Positions 1-6,733 of a stretch of DNA of 22,964 bases are shown piece by piece. The DNA comes from a virus. A model generated the notes under the pieces. The model was given only the letters and a program-made list of their open reading frames with translations, did not search any database and had not been told where the DNA came from. Position numbers and translations under genes: made by a program. The stretch is taken from the IMG/VR virus record IMGVR_UViG_3300020196_000267, positions 1 to 22,964 of that record. The stretch is one strand, 5' to 3'. The stretch's first letter is position 1. Each line of letters starts with the position of its first letter.

Positions 1-222
1 ACAGGAAAAGAAGAGGCAAAGAAATTGATTCTAACACTTCCCTATTTTGATTCAAACTTCTGGAATTCCAAAATTTCTGAAAATCCGGAATCAACCATTC
101 TTCAACTTTCGGGATTTTGGGACGATTTGCCAGACGAGTTTAGAAATTCAATTCGAATTCCTTCAGATTTGAGGGAGGATTTTGACAACTTGTTGGATCT
201 GGTGAGAGCTGGGATCATGTGA
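1..222 (+). CDS. C-terminal end of a repeat protein (partial, enters from the left edge)
   Basis: The frame is open from base 1 and ends at TGA 220-222. The 73 visible residues are a close copy of the C-terminus of the next gene (bases 1333-1554), at a constant offset of 1332 bases, with a shared TLPY-DSNFWNSKISENPES core and the same LLDLVRAGIM end. It is therefore very likely the tail of a tandem paralogue of the 226/244-1554 protein, whose Cys/Leu repeats would lie outside the window. An internal ATG at 25 exists but is unlikely to be the start, because homology continues upstream of it. Function is unknown. Confidence 0.8.
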   Translation, partial: TGKEEAKKLILTLPYFDSNFWNSKISENPESTILQLSGFWDDLPDEFRNSIRIPSDLREDFDNLLDLVRAGIM

Positions 223-230
223 AATATGGG

Positions 231-239
231 GATATATAC
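231..239 (+). promoter_or_regulatory. Candidate late promoter box GATATATAC
   Basis: GATATATAC lies just after the stop of the first repeat gene and 4 bases before the preferred ATG at 244. The same box with flanking sequence recurs 1332 bases later. The T4 late promoter (TATAAATA, no -35 box) is the closest known style. If spacing is T4-like, the transcript would begin about at the ATG, so it would be nearly leaderless. Confidence 0.5.
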
Positions 240-243
240 CACA

Positions 244-1554
244 ATGCATTACATCCTTAAATTCGATAAATTCGTTTTAAATGAGGGGACATCAAAAATT
301 TACCCCTCCCGAACAGCTCCTGCTGTATGGCCAGTAAAATTGGAGGATTCTCCTAACTGGGGCATTTTGAAATCTATGGGATTCACCGAAGAAGGAATTA
401 TCCCCCGTACTGGCACTTTTATTGTCCAAGCCCCGGATGGACAAGCATATAGTTTGACTAAATCTGGATATGTTAGAACCAGCCCAACCTATATGCTAAC
501 TTATGCTGGACCAAATAACATCGATGGAATGTTTTTATATTTGATAAACAAGTATTTACCCTCATGGAAAAAGAAAATTGGGGGAAATTTGAATGATGAT
601 GATTTACAAATTTTGGCTAAGATACAACAATTAAAAGATTCGGAAGAGAAAAAACTTAATCTCCCCACCCATCCGAATCTGGATAGCGAACAAATAAAAT
701 TTTTAGATTTAGTTTGCCGGGATGATAACGATGTACCTTCGAAATGGACTTATAATAATGGGGAAATTGATGTTCAGGGTGATGTAATATTGAAAAGTGA
801 AGTAAAACATCCTTCTTACAGAGGTATTGGTTTTTCGCCAAGAAAACACGGAATTAAATTTGGACATGTTAGAGGTGTATTTGATGCAAATTCATTGGGT
901 CTTCGAACCATGAAAGGAATGGGATTTCCACATACTGTCGATATTTTTAGATGTTCTTATAATCAACTCCAATCCTTAGAAGGAGCACCACAGAAAGTTG
1001 GTGGGGATTTTGCATGTAATGGAAACCAACTCCAATCCTTAGAAGGAGCACCCCCGGAAGTTGGCGGGGATTTTGATTGTTTACACAACGAACTCCAATC
1101 TCTGGAAGGAGCACCACAGAAAGTTGGTGTGCATTTTAATTGTTCCGGCAACTATCTCCAATCCCTGGAAGGAGCACCACAGAAAGTTGGTGGGTTTTTT
1201 ATTTGTTTCAACAACAAAGAACTGAAATCCCTGAGAGGAGCGCCAAAAGAAATAAATGGTGAATTTCGGTGCGATCAATTCCAATTAGAGGTGGGAAAAT
1301 GGAATATGGAAGGATGGCTAGAAGTTCTACGAACAGGAAACGAAGAGGCAAAGAAACTAATTCTAACCCTTCCCTATTTGGATTCAAACTTCTGGAATTC
1401 CAAAATTTCCGAAAATCCCGAATCTACAATTCTTCAACTTTCGCAATTTTGGGACGACATGCCAGATGAAGTTAGAAATTCAATTCGAATTCCTCCTGAT
1501 TTAAGTCACGATTTTGCCAACTTGTTGGATCTGGTGAGAGCTGGGATCATGTGA
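244..1554 (+). CDS. Cys/Leu-repeat (LRR-like beta-solenoid) phage protein with capsid-targeting-like N-terminus
   Basis: The protein has 436 residues from ATG 244. An ATG at 226 is in frame, but it would put the GATATATAC box inside the coding region. The N-terminus reads MHYILKFDKFVLNEG, a T4 capsid-targeting-like stretch with an LNE site at residues 12-14. A globular N-terminal part of about 235 residues is followed, from base 952, by five units of 21 residues of the form C-x-x-N-x-L-Q-S-L-E-G-A-P-x-x-V-G-G-x-F. Such units are common in phage and metagenomic proteins and are expected to stack as an LRR-like solenoid. The last 75 residues match the partial gene at 1-222. The solenoid suggests binding to a protein or surface; no enzyme motif is visible. 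It could be packaged in the head or be a structural decoration; the sequence does not decide. Confidence 0.8.
   Translation: MHYILKFDKFVLNEGTSKIYPSRTAPAVWPVKLEDSPNWGILKSMGFTEEGIIPRTGTFIVQAPDGQAYSLTKSGYVRTSPTYMLTYAGPNNIDGMFLYLINKYLPSWKKKIGGNLNDDDLQILAKIQQLKDSEEKKLNLPTHPNLDSEQIKFLDLVCRDDNDVPSKWTYNNGEIDVQGDVILKSEVKHPSYRGIGFSPRKHGIKFGHVRGVFDANSLGLRTMKGMGFPHTVDIFRCSYNQLQSLEGAPQKVGGDFACNGNQLQSLEGAPPEVGGDFDCLHNELQSLEGAPQKVGVHFNCSGNYLQSLEGAPQKVGGFFICFNNKELKSLRGAPKEINGEFRCDQFQLEVGKWNMEGWLEVLRTGNEEAKKLILTLPYLDSNFWNSKISENPESTILQLSQFWDDMPDEVRNSIRIPPDLSHDFANLLDLVRAGIM
952..1272 (+). repeat. Five in-frame 63-base (21-residue) coding repeats
   Basis: Units begin at successive Cys codons from 952. The first four are nearly identical at DNA level (for example, aaggagcaccacagaaag recurs), and the fifth is diverged (ELKSLRGAPKEINGEF). 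High DNA identity between units points to recent unit gain or gene conversion. The repeats make up the solenoid part of the host gene. Confidence 0.85.
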
Positions 1555-1562
1555 AATGTGAG

Positions 1563-1571
1563 GATATATAC
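1563..1571 (+). promoter_or_regulatory. Candidate late promoter box GATATATAC
   Basis: The box follows the repeat gene's stop and lies 23 bases before the ATG at 1595. It sits in the same relative place as the box at 231, so the promoter was duplicated with the gene. It would drive the two small genes at 1595 and 2076. Confidence 0.55.
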
Positions 1572-1594
1572 ATAGCAAAATTAAATTTTAAGAC

Positions 1595-2071
1595 ATGGGG
1601 AATTCAAATCTTTACACTGCATACTTAGATTTCATCAACGAAGCAGTAAAACCGGAAGAAAGCTTCGAACAATTCTGCAAAAATCGTTTAGCGGGAGCAA
1701 CCAAAATAACTGAAATGGCAAAGAAAAAAGGAGGAGATGCCATGTTGACTTTTCATCATTTTGAAGTGAAACTTCCAATTTACCAGAAGGCTTCTTCTGG
1801 TAAATTTAAATTAAGCGAGGCAAAGACAAAAGGAGGAGATGCCATGTTGACTTTTCATCATTTTGAAGTGAAACTTCCAATTTACCAGAAGGCTTCTTCT
1901 GGTAAATTTAAATTAAGCGAGGCAAAGACAAAACTTGATTCATCAGTTTCTAAATTGAATCAATCCTTGAATTCTTCCGGAGAAATAAAAATGAATCAAG
2001 TTCAATTTCAAAAATTGGTGGGTTTAATTGAGGTTTGGGGTGAACTAATTATAAGATTCAAACAAAATTAA
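1595..2071 (+). CDS. 158-aa protein with an internal exact duplication and capsid-targeting-like N-terminus
   Basis: ATG 1595 lies behind a GATATATAC box. The N-terminus reads NLYTAYLDFINEA, with an INE-A site at residues 14-17 like a T4 prohead protease site. The middle holds two consecutive identical 34-residue blocks (key residues GGDAMLTFHHFEVKLPIYQK), from an exact 102-base tandem duplication. The C-terminal part is predicted helical. No family is recognised. The next gene starts four bases after its stop, so the two are probably co-transcribed. The internal duplication may be recent or an assembly effect. Confidence 0.75.
   Translation: MGNSNLYTAYLDFINEAVKPEESFEQFCKNRLAGATKITEMAKKKGGDAMLTFHHFEVKLPIYQKASSGKFKLSEAKTKGGDAMLTFHHFEVKLPIYQKASSGKFKLSEAKTKLDSSVSKLNQSLNSSGEIKMNQVQFQKLVGLIEVWGELIIRFKQN
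1728..1931 (+). repeat. Exact 102-base tandem duplication (2 copies) inside the 158-aa gene
   Basis: Copy A is 1728-1829 and copy B is 1830-1931; I see no difference between them. 102 bases equal 34 codons, so the frame is kept. A few bases before copy A also partly match the end of each unit. Confidence 0.9.
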
Positions 2072-2075
2072 TCTT

Positions 2076-2564
2076 ATGACACGGTACATAAAAAAACTTA
2101 ACGAATCCGAAGATCTAGAAGATTTAGATTCATTATTGGCTTCCTTCGATGATCTTATATCCGTTTTTTATGGATGGGCATTTCTATGGGAAAGCAGAAC
2201 CGAAAACCCTTTGGTAGAAGTGGTTATAGCATCATCACCCAGAGAAGCATTGAGTGTTTACAGTAGCTATGGATGGTTTGGGGAGGACATAAATTATATT
2301 TTGTCTTCTGGAAAATCTATCAAATCAATTAGAGATGTTTTTGATCATCTTGTTAAACAGAAAATAATTTATAATTCTTCTATAGTTTTCGATCTGAGAT
2401 TGAGAGAATCCATCGAAAAAAGAACGGGATATCTTAGAATTCCAAGAGACAACCCTTATGAAATCACCAGGGTTTTGGATCGGGTTTTTTACAATGCCGA
2501 AGAAAGATTTGATAATCAATTCTATTCTTCAAAAGCTAATTTGAATTTCACAGCAGATATTTAA
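2076..2564 (+). CDS. 162-aa hypothetical protein
   Basis: ATG 2076 lies four bases after the previous stop, with a weak upstream signal. It begins MTRYIKKLNES, with an LNE-S site at residues 8-11 like those in neighbouring proteins. Residues 15-30 are acidic, followed by a mixed domain rich in aromatic residues. No known family, membrane segment or catalytic motif is seen. It is the last gene of the + strand block and converges on the - strand gene ending at 2570. Confidence 0.7.
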   Translation: MTRYIKKLNESEDLEDLDSLLASFDDLISVFYGWAFLWESRTENPLVEVVIASSPREALSVYSSYGWFGEDINYILSSGKSIKSIRDVFDHLVKQKIIYNSSIVFDLRLRESIEKRTGYLRIPRDNPYEITRVLDRVFYNAEERFDNQFYSSKANLNFTADI

Positions 2565-2582
2565 AGGTTTTACCCTTTTTTT
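2563..2582 (+). terminator. Weak terminator between convergent genes
   Basis: AAAGG (2563-2567) can pair with CCTTT (2574-2578) across a 6-base loop, and a T run follows. The stem is only 5 bp, so the support is mainly position: it sits between two convergent genes whose stops are 5 bases apart. Confidence 0.35.
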
Positions 2583-3175
2583 GCCTTTGCCTTTTTTGCC
2601 TGCTGATACAGAGCCTTATCGTGCATTTTTGTTGTTTTTCCTCCGGTCATAAAAGAATTTACCCTCGCGTGAGCCCATTGATCGGGGGTTGTTCCTGGTC
2701 GATGGCCAACTTTCCAGGCTGCCTTGCCACGTTTGAAAACTTGCTTCAAAATCCCAAGGGGGAATCCACTTTTTTCCGCTTTCTTTTTCAATGCTTTGTG
2801 GGCTGGAGATCCTGGATTACTAACTGAACCAGCAGCAGATCCTTCGTCCAATGAGTCCCACTCTTCCCCGGATTCTTCAAGTTCAAGAAAAACTTCATAG
2901 GCAGCCTGTTCAATTTCAAATTCGAAATCTTCATAAACAATTAAATTAGAATCGAATGAAGAATCTTCGCTTTCCCCAAACATTTCCTTGTATTTTTTCG
3001 TGTATTTGCTTTTCTTAGTCTCAACTTTTTTACCTTTACCTGCTTTCCCGCTTTCATAGTCAGCGTCCCATGGATCGTATGCAGAGGAATCTGAATCTTT
3101 CTTATCCTTGTGTTTTTCAATTTCTCTTTTCATCACTTTTGGATTTTTACTGAGGTATTGTTTCGGAATTTTCAT
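2570..3175 (-). CDS. 201-aa phage protein with a C-terminal GHRPGTT-x-x-QWA-x-ARVNSF domain
   Basis: The N-terminal half is highly charged and acidic, probably disordered (residues 1-105). The C-terminal part (about 120-185) contains SGFPLGILKQVFKRGKAAWK and GHRPGTTPDQWAHARVNSF. This combination recurs in uncharacterised proteins of T4-like and cyanophage-type viruses; I believe it is a DUF5824/DUF5872-type domain, from memory only. The tail is Lys-rich. The start ATG (3173-3175) lies inside the end of the upstream HNH gene, with a 29-base overlap, so translation is probably coupled. Molecular function is unknown; a small DNA- or protein-binding role in the virion is possible. Confidence 0.75.
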   Translation of the reverse strand: MKIPKQYLSKNPKVMKREIEKHKDKKDSDSSAYDPWDADYESGKAGKGKKVETKKSKYTKKYKEMFGESEDSSFDSNLIVYEDFEFEIEQAAYEVFLELEESGEEWDSLDEGSAAGSVSNPGSPAHKALKKKAEKSGFPLGILKQVFKRGKAAWKVGHRPGTTPDQWAHARVNSFMTGGKTTKMHDKALYQQAKKAKAKKG

Positions 3176-3620
3176 GTTTATTTGTGTTATTTTGGGTTAA
3201 ATCATTAAAGCAAAGAATATCTTTTGCGTTTGGAATTCGTGTTATTTGGGGTTCCTTTTCTTTCATCTTTCTGGCCAAAGTCAATTTTTCGTAGATTGTT
3301 TGAATTTCTTCGTAGGTGAGATTGCTTTTCTTAGAGTTGATGTCTGCCGTGCATGATACAACGTTTCCCTCTATATAACCACGATCTGAATCAATTCGAT
3401 CGAAGGATCTTGAAAAGGGACCATCATCTTCGAATCTCCGGCCCGTATAATAACAGGTTGGGTGAGAAAGCAAATCCTTTACAGTCGAAAAGCTAAGGTC
3501 AAATTGTAGACCTCTGTCCTGTGCACTCTGAAAGATTTTTAACATCTTTCGTGCAACTTCTAAATCGGTAATGTGGGATGGTTTGTGAGACCTGTGTGCG
3601 GGTTTTCTTTTGCCTTTCAT
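3147..3620 (-). CDS. HNH-type endonuclease (157 aa)
   Basis: The core reads CYYTGRRF, then FSRSFDRIDSDRGYIEGNV and a conserved NSKKSNLT end, the layout of phage HNH endonucleases (Cys-x-x-Cys, then S-x-D-R-I-D-x-x-x-G-Y, then N-V, then a C-x-x-x-N element). Only one Cys of each usual zinc pair is present, so structural zinc is probably missing or replaced. It is likely a free-standing homing-type nuclease or a nicking enzyme. A candidate late box lies 18 bases upstream of the ATG, within the end of umuC, and the gene overlaps the next one by 29 bases. Confidence 0.7.
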   Translation of the reverse strand: MKGKRKPAHRSHKPSHITDLEVARKMLKIFQSAQDRGLQFDLSFSTVKDLLSHPTCYYTGRRFEDDGPFSRSFDRIDSDRGYIEGNVVSCTADINSKKSNLTYEEIQTIYEKLTLARKMKEKEPQITRIPNAKDILCFNDLTQNNTNKHENSETIPQ

Positions 3621-3637
3621 AGGTGAAGTTTGTTCTC

Positions 3638-3646
3638 CTATATATC
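3638..3646 (-). promoter_or_regulatory. Candidate late promoter box GATATATAG
   Basis: On the - strand, GATATATAG is followed by GAGAACAAACTTCACC and the HNH ATG at 3620. The box overlaps the last codons and stop of umuC (Asp-Ile-stop), so coding constraint could also explain it. An AGGAGAA stretch just after it could serve as a ribosome site. Confidence 0.4.
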
Positions 3647-4855
3647 CGGAAAGAGAACACTTCTTATTCGCGGGATGTCATCCCAGCTGGTTGTAAATGG
3701 TGGAGTTAGAAAATCACGTCTCATCTGCCAATCTTGGGATTCCGGTTCCTTAACCTTCCGAGAACGAAGGTGTTCACGCCACATTTCGATTTGTTCATGC
3801 CCTGATATGGCCAAATCCCCTAAATAAACTCCACCCTTGCGATATTTAATTTTGGAATCAAACCCATCAATGAGTAATCGTTGAACAGCAGCCCAAATTT
3901 GATCCTCGTTGTTCGTCCGTGAAAGAAACTTGTGCGCAAAACTTTTGGAATAGTAAAAATTATCCTTGTGTGGGTCGTTTGCCAGAAAAAGCACAACGTA
4001 TCCCGATGACAAAGATTCAGAGTTCAACTTTGTCACCACACTTTTCGTATACAGTTCGATGGCCTTTTGAACCTCGTCAAAATCTCGGGTTCCCCTTCCA
4101 AATGTACGTGAGGTGGAAATATTTTTTCTTCTTTTAAATTTTGTCACCACATCGTGACATCTCATCCCCAGAAGTTCCTGGTGAGTTCGAAGCCCCACGA
4201 CGGTCATATTTTTTTTAACCCATCCAGGAGATAAAGACATGAAATCATGAACACTAGAACAGCCCACATGGTTTAATTTCTTTTCGCTTTGTCTTCCTAT
4301 ACCCCATATGTCGGATAGAGAAATTTGGTGACCGTGTGTTTGAAAAAATTCGAAGGAATCTTTCATGAAATAAATCCCAGAGGAATCTTTTGCCATTTTG
4401 TTGGCCACCTTTGCCAGAGTCTTGGTGGAAGCTACACCAATAGAAATGGGAATACCGGTCCAACGCAAAACCTGAGATCTAACGTGGGTTAAAAAATTTT
4501 CCATTTCAATTGGATCCACGTGATCTAAATTCACGAATACCTCGTCTATGGAATAAATCTCTATTTGAGGTATGAAAGTTCTGATTGCTTCCACCACTCT
4601 TTCTGACATGTCTGCATACAAGGTATAGTTGGAGGATAGAAGAACAACACCTTCTTTTTGAATGAGGTCTCGAATTTTAAAAACCTTCTGCCCCATCTTA
4701 ATGCCAAGCTTTTTGGCTTCCTGAGATCTGGCGATGGCGCTACCGTCATTGTTACTAAGAACCAAAACAGGTTTCCCCCTAAGAGATGGATTAAAAACCC
4801 TTTCACATGAAACATAAAAGTTATTGCAGTCTGCAAGTCCGATCCAACGGGTCAT
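3638..4855 (-). CDS. umuC: UmuC-like Y-family DNA polymerase (Pol V catalytic subunit)
   Basis: A full-length 405-residue translesion polymerase. Asp9 in ADCNNFYVSCERVF and Asp104-Glu105 in YSIDEVF are the metal-binding residues. LSNNDGSAIARS and SSNYTLYADMS match the UmuC fingers and palm. GIPISIGVASTKTLAKVANK follows, then a helix-hairpin-helix region (DIWGIGRQSEKKL), a little-finger domain, and a C-terminal element DWQMRRDFLTPPFTTSWDDIP typical of the UmuC family. The usual QLxLF clamp-binding motif is not obvious; the final SVLFPDI may serve. Its ATG overlaps the umuD stop as TAATG, so the pair is translationally coupled. It would copy damaged phage DNA during infection and could raise mutation rate. 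Confidence 0.95.
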   Translation of the reverse strand: MTRWIGLADCNNFYVSCERVFNPSLRGKPVLVLSNNDGSAIARSQEAKKLGIKMGQKVFKIRDLIQKEGVVLLSSNYTLYADMSERVVEAIRTFIPQIEIYSIDEVFVNLDHVDPIEMENFLTHVRSQVLRWTGIPISIGVASTKTLAKVANKMAKDSSGIYFMKDSFEFFQTHGHQISLSDIWGIGRQSEKKLNHVGCSSVHDFMSLSPGWVKKNMTVVGLRTHQELLGMRCHDVVTKFKRRKNISTSRTFGRGTRDFDEVQKAIELYTKSVVTKLNSESLSSGYVVLFLANDPHKDNFYYSKSFAHKFLSRTNNEDQIWAAVQRLLIDGFDSKIKYRKGGVYLGDLAISGHEQIEMWREHLRSRKVKEPESQDWQMRRDFLTPPFTTSWDDIPRIRSVLFPDI

Positions 4856-5166
4856 TATCTTTTAGTTCTTGTGATTACACCCCAATGTTCTTCTGGATTT
4901 CCCTCCCCGAATCGATATAAAACAAAGTGACCCAATTCGTTTACACCCACGCACATCTGTCCTTTTTTTGGTTCTGTCTTTCTATTTACCTCTATAATGT
5001 CTCCGGCTGATAACTGGGCATAGCTAATTCCCCCACCAATCCTAAAGAAGAAGGTGAAGTAAGGGTCTGGTCCTAAAGGTTCAAAATAAAGTCTATCCTG
5101 AACGTAATCTGTTGCGGGCGAAGAAAATCCAGTTGTTTTGGTTTTGATCTTTGTAAATGATTCCAT
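4855..5166 (-). CDS. umuD: UmuD-like protein without the Ser/Lys catalytic dyad
   Basis: From ATG 5166 the protein has 103 residues; an upstream TTG (5184) would add six. KTTGFSSPATDYVQDRL aligns with the UmuD cleavage region, E. coli CG-FPSPAADYVEQRL, so the protein starts only about 12 residues before the position where UmuD' begins. The SGDSM motif is replaced by IGGGI (residues 43-47), putting Gly46 at the nucleophile Ser. In the GEFTVKKL region it reads GHFVLYRF, so Tyr84 replaces the general-base Lys. Self-cleavage is therefore not expected. LSAGDIIEVN and the final GVI strand keep the LexA/UmuD beta fold. It most likely works as a permanently UmuD'-like partner of the adjacent UmuC. 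Confidence 0.85.
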   Translation of the reverse strand: MESFTKIKTKTTGFSSPATDYVQDRLYFEPLGPDPYFTFFFRIGGGISYAQLSAGDIIEVNRKTEPKKGQMCVGVNELGHFVLYRFGEGNPEEHWGVITRTKR

Positions 5167-5181
5167 AGGAAAGAACAACAC

Positions 5182-5189
5182 CAAATATA
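5182..5189 (-). promoter_or_regulatory. Candidate host-type promoter box TATATTTG before umuD
   Basis: TATATTTG matches the Bacteroidota -7 element TAnnTTTG and lies 15 bases before the umuD ATG. The same spacing is seen before the genes starting at 8388 and 17033. A clear -33 element is not evident. It sits between the upstream gene's stop (5201) and umuD. Confidence 0.45.
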
Positions 5190-5200
5190 ATCAAATGGAT

Positions 5201-5800
5201 TCAAATTTGGAGGATGAGATTCGTAAAATTTTCCCACATGGAATTCAATTCTTGTTCGTCCTGTGGGTGGGTCAAAAACAAAGTTAAAGGACCATCTCTT
5301 CCAATCTCGGTGCCAGGAATCATCGACTGCTCTAAAATGGTGTAAATTTTTTCTTCCGGGTCGAACATTCCCAACACCCCTTTGTGACCCTGCTGCATGG
5401 CCTGGTAAACAAAATTTTCTTTGGTGAATGGGATTTGAAAATTGTGGTCCCGGCATTGATATTTTCTTCCTGTTTCCGGATCTAAAAAGAAAACACCAGA
5501 TTCACGAATCTTCTGACACGTAGAATCGATACCATCCCAAATATTCCGGTACATGTCTTCTGGATAAAAATGCCCTGTACAGGAAGGAGTTGTTGGATAA
5601 CCTTTCCCGTGCAAATGTTTTACGGCAGAGAAAAGTCCTTCATCCAGAGTTTCATAGAAATTTGGATTCGATGGCATTTTCACAACACCAGAAAAAGGAA
5701 GACCATAGTACCAAGAATCTTCGTCATTTTGTGGCTTCAACCACGAAAAACGATGAAAAAATTTTGGGTTTACAAAAGATGGGGAAATCTTGTTAAGCAA
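5201..5800 (-). CDS. 199-aa hypothetical protein with a non-ATG start
   Basis: The frame opens right after the endolysin stop, and no ATG occurs before residue 42. TTG 5798-5800 (TTGCTTAACAAG), or an ATT just upstream, must start it unless the N-terminus is shorter. Features include HRFSWLKPQNDEDSWYYGLP near the N-terminus, then PTTPSCTGHF, and an acidic C-terminus. The Trp-rich N-terminal part looks conserved rather than random, which supports the non-ATG start. No family is recognised. It sits between the lysis gene and umuDC and may be co-transcribed with the endolysin. Confidence 0.65.
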   Translation of the reverse strand: MLNKISPSFVNPKFFHRFSWLKPQNDEDSWYYGLPFSGVVKMPSNPNFYETLDEGLFSAVKHLHGKGYPTTPSCTGHFYPEDMYRNIWDGIDSTCQKIRESGVFFLDPETGRKYQCRDHNFQIPFTKENFVYQAMQQGHKGVLGMFDPEEKIYTILEQSMIPGTEIGRDGPLTLFLTHPQDEQELNSMWENFTNLILQI

Positions 5801-5812
5801 AATATTTTGAAT

Positions 5813-6667
5813 TTATGAAAAAAGCAAATTGTGAAATTTGTTGAACTCCGACCATCTATGGTCCAGTCCAATCCGGCCTCCATTTATCTTCTCGGTGACA
5901 TCAGTTACTACCTCTTTTGTTGTCCCCTTGTCGCAGAATCCCCAAATTTTATTTTTTTGAAAGAAAAAAGCGGCTGAGGTCAATGGATATTTGGTGGCAA
6001 CCAAGTCGGGATTCGCCAAAATATCATCATCCACCATCTTGTCGAACTCCTCATAATTTGATTTTCCAGTTAGCTGAATGTAACCTTTACCTGCGAATTT
6101 CCATCCATCCCCTGATGATTCGTCTCCGTTTCCCATTCTCGAAGAGTAAACCTTGTTAGCTATCTTCTGTGGGTTTTTAGCGTAGGATTCGTTCAAATCC
6201 CCGGGGAAATATTTTGGAAAAATTTGTTTGAGTCTTGCGGCAGAATAATTCAAATTTTCTCTAACGGACTTGAAGCCACCTGATTCGTGAGATGTTTGGG
6301 ATAAGAAGTGAGCAAGTCTCAAATTGGTTGTCATACCAAACTTTGCCCCGAACTCTTTTATCTCATCTAGAATTTTATCCGGAACATGTCCTTTGAGTTT
6401 TTCCAAGGATAAATTTGAATTTTGGGTTGTTGCAACAACCGGTTGAGATGGTTTCGATTCAGGTGTGGGTTTATCCTGGGTAACCGGGCCAAATAATTTA
6501 ACCCACGTCCCCAAAGAAACTATACCGTCCGGGGAAATACCTTTTTTTTTCTGTAACTCAATAAGTTTGCTTTCGGTTAAAGGACCAAATACTCCATCTG
6601 CCTTCAATCCCAATTTTTCTTGGAGCTTTTTCACGTCCACTCCTTTGGAACCAATTTTTAAATTCAT
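5813..6667 (-). CDS. Endolysin: peptidoglycan-binding domain plus GH19 glycoside hydrolase
   Basis: The protein has 284 residues from ATG 6667; an ATG 27 bases upstream overlaps the promoter box. Residues 1-60 form a PG_binding_1 domain (KIGSKGVDVKKLQEKLGLKA, DGVFGPLTESKL, SPDGIVSLGTW). A Pro/Ser/Thr-rich linker spans about 61-85. Residues 86-284 form a GH19 chitinase/lysozyme domain, with the catalytic Glu in QTSHESGGF (about residue 128), then ENLNYSAARLKQIFPKYF, GNGDESSGDGWKFAGKGYIQ and SAAFFF. It should cut host peptidoglycan at lysis. No signal peptide is seen, so a holin is probably needed; none is obvious here. The candidate late promoter just upstream fits lysis timing. Confidence 0.92.
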   Translation of the reverse strand: MNLKIGSKGVDVKKLQEKLGLKADGVFGPLTESKLIELQKKKGISPDGIVSLGTWVKLFGPVTQDKPTPESKPSQPVVATTQNSNLSLEKLKGHVPDKILDEIKEFGAKFGMTTNLRLAHFLSQTSHESGGFKSVRENLNYSAARLKQIFPKYFPGDLNESYAKNPQKIANKVYSSRMGNGDESSGDGWKFAGKGYIQLTGKSNYEEFDKMVDDDILANPDLVATKYPLTSAAFFFQKNKIWGFCDKGTTKEVVTDVTEKINGGRIGLDHRWSEFNKFHNLLFS

Positions 6668-6681
6668 AAAAATTTTTTCCT

Positions 6682-6690
6682 TTATATATT
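6682..6690 (-). promoter_or_regulatory. Candidate late promoter box AATATATAA (endolysin)
   Basis: On the - strand, AATATATAA is followed by AGGAAAAAATTTTT and the ATG at 6667. An AGGA ribosome site lies 10 bases before the start. It forms a back-to-back pair with the + strand box at 6707. Confidence 0.45.
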
Positions 6691-6706
6691 CCAAGTCACT
6701 CCATAA

Positions 6707-6715
6707 GATATATAC
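6707..6715 (+). promoter_or_regulatory. Candidate late promoter box GATATATAC (tail fibre)
   Basis: GATATATAC lies 18 bases before the tail-fibre ATG. It is identical to the boxes at 231 and 1563. Together with the - strand box at 6682 it forms a divergent promoter region of about 65 bases. Confidence 0.55.
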
Positions 6716-6733
6716 TTAAAAGAAACACACGGT

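Noticed and set aside
963-1284. Cys/Pro-rich frames on the - strand across the repeat region
   Set aside because: They are mirror images of the + strand 63-base repeats, and the + strand frame is clearly coding.
1728-1931. Tandem duplication as a CRISPR-like or origin iteron array
   Set aside because: Only two copies, fully coding and in frame, so it is an intragenic duplication.
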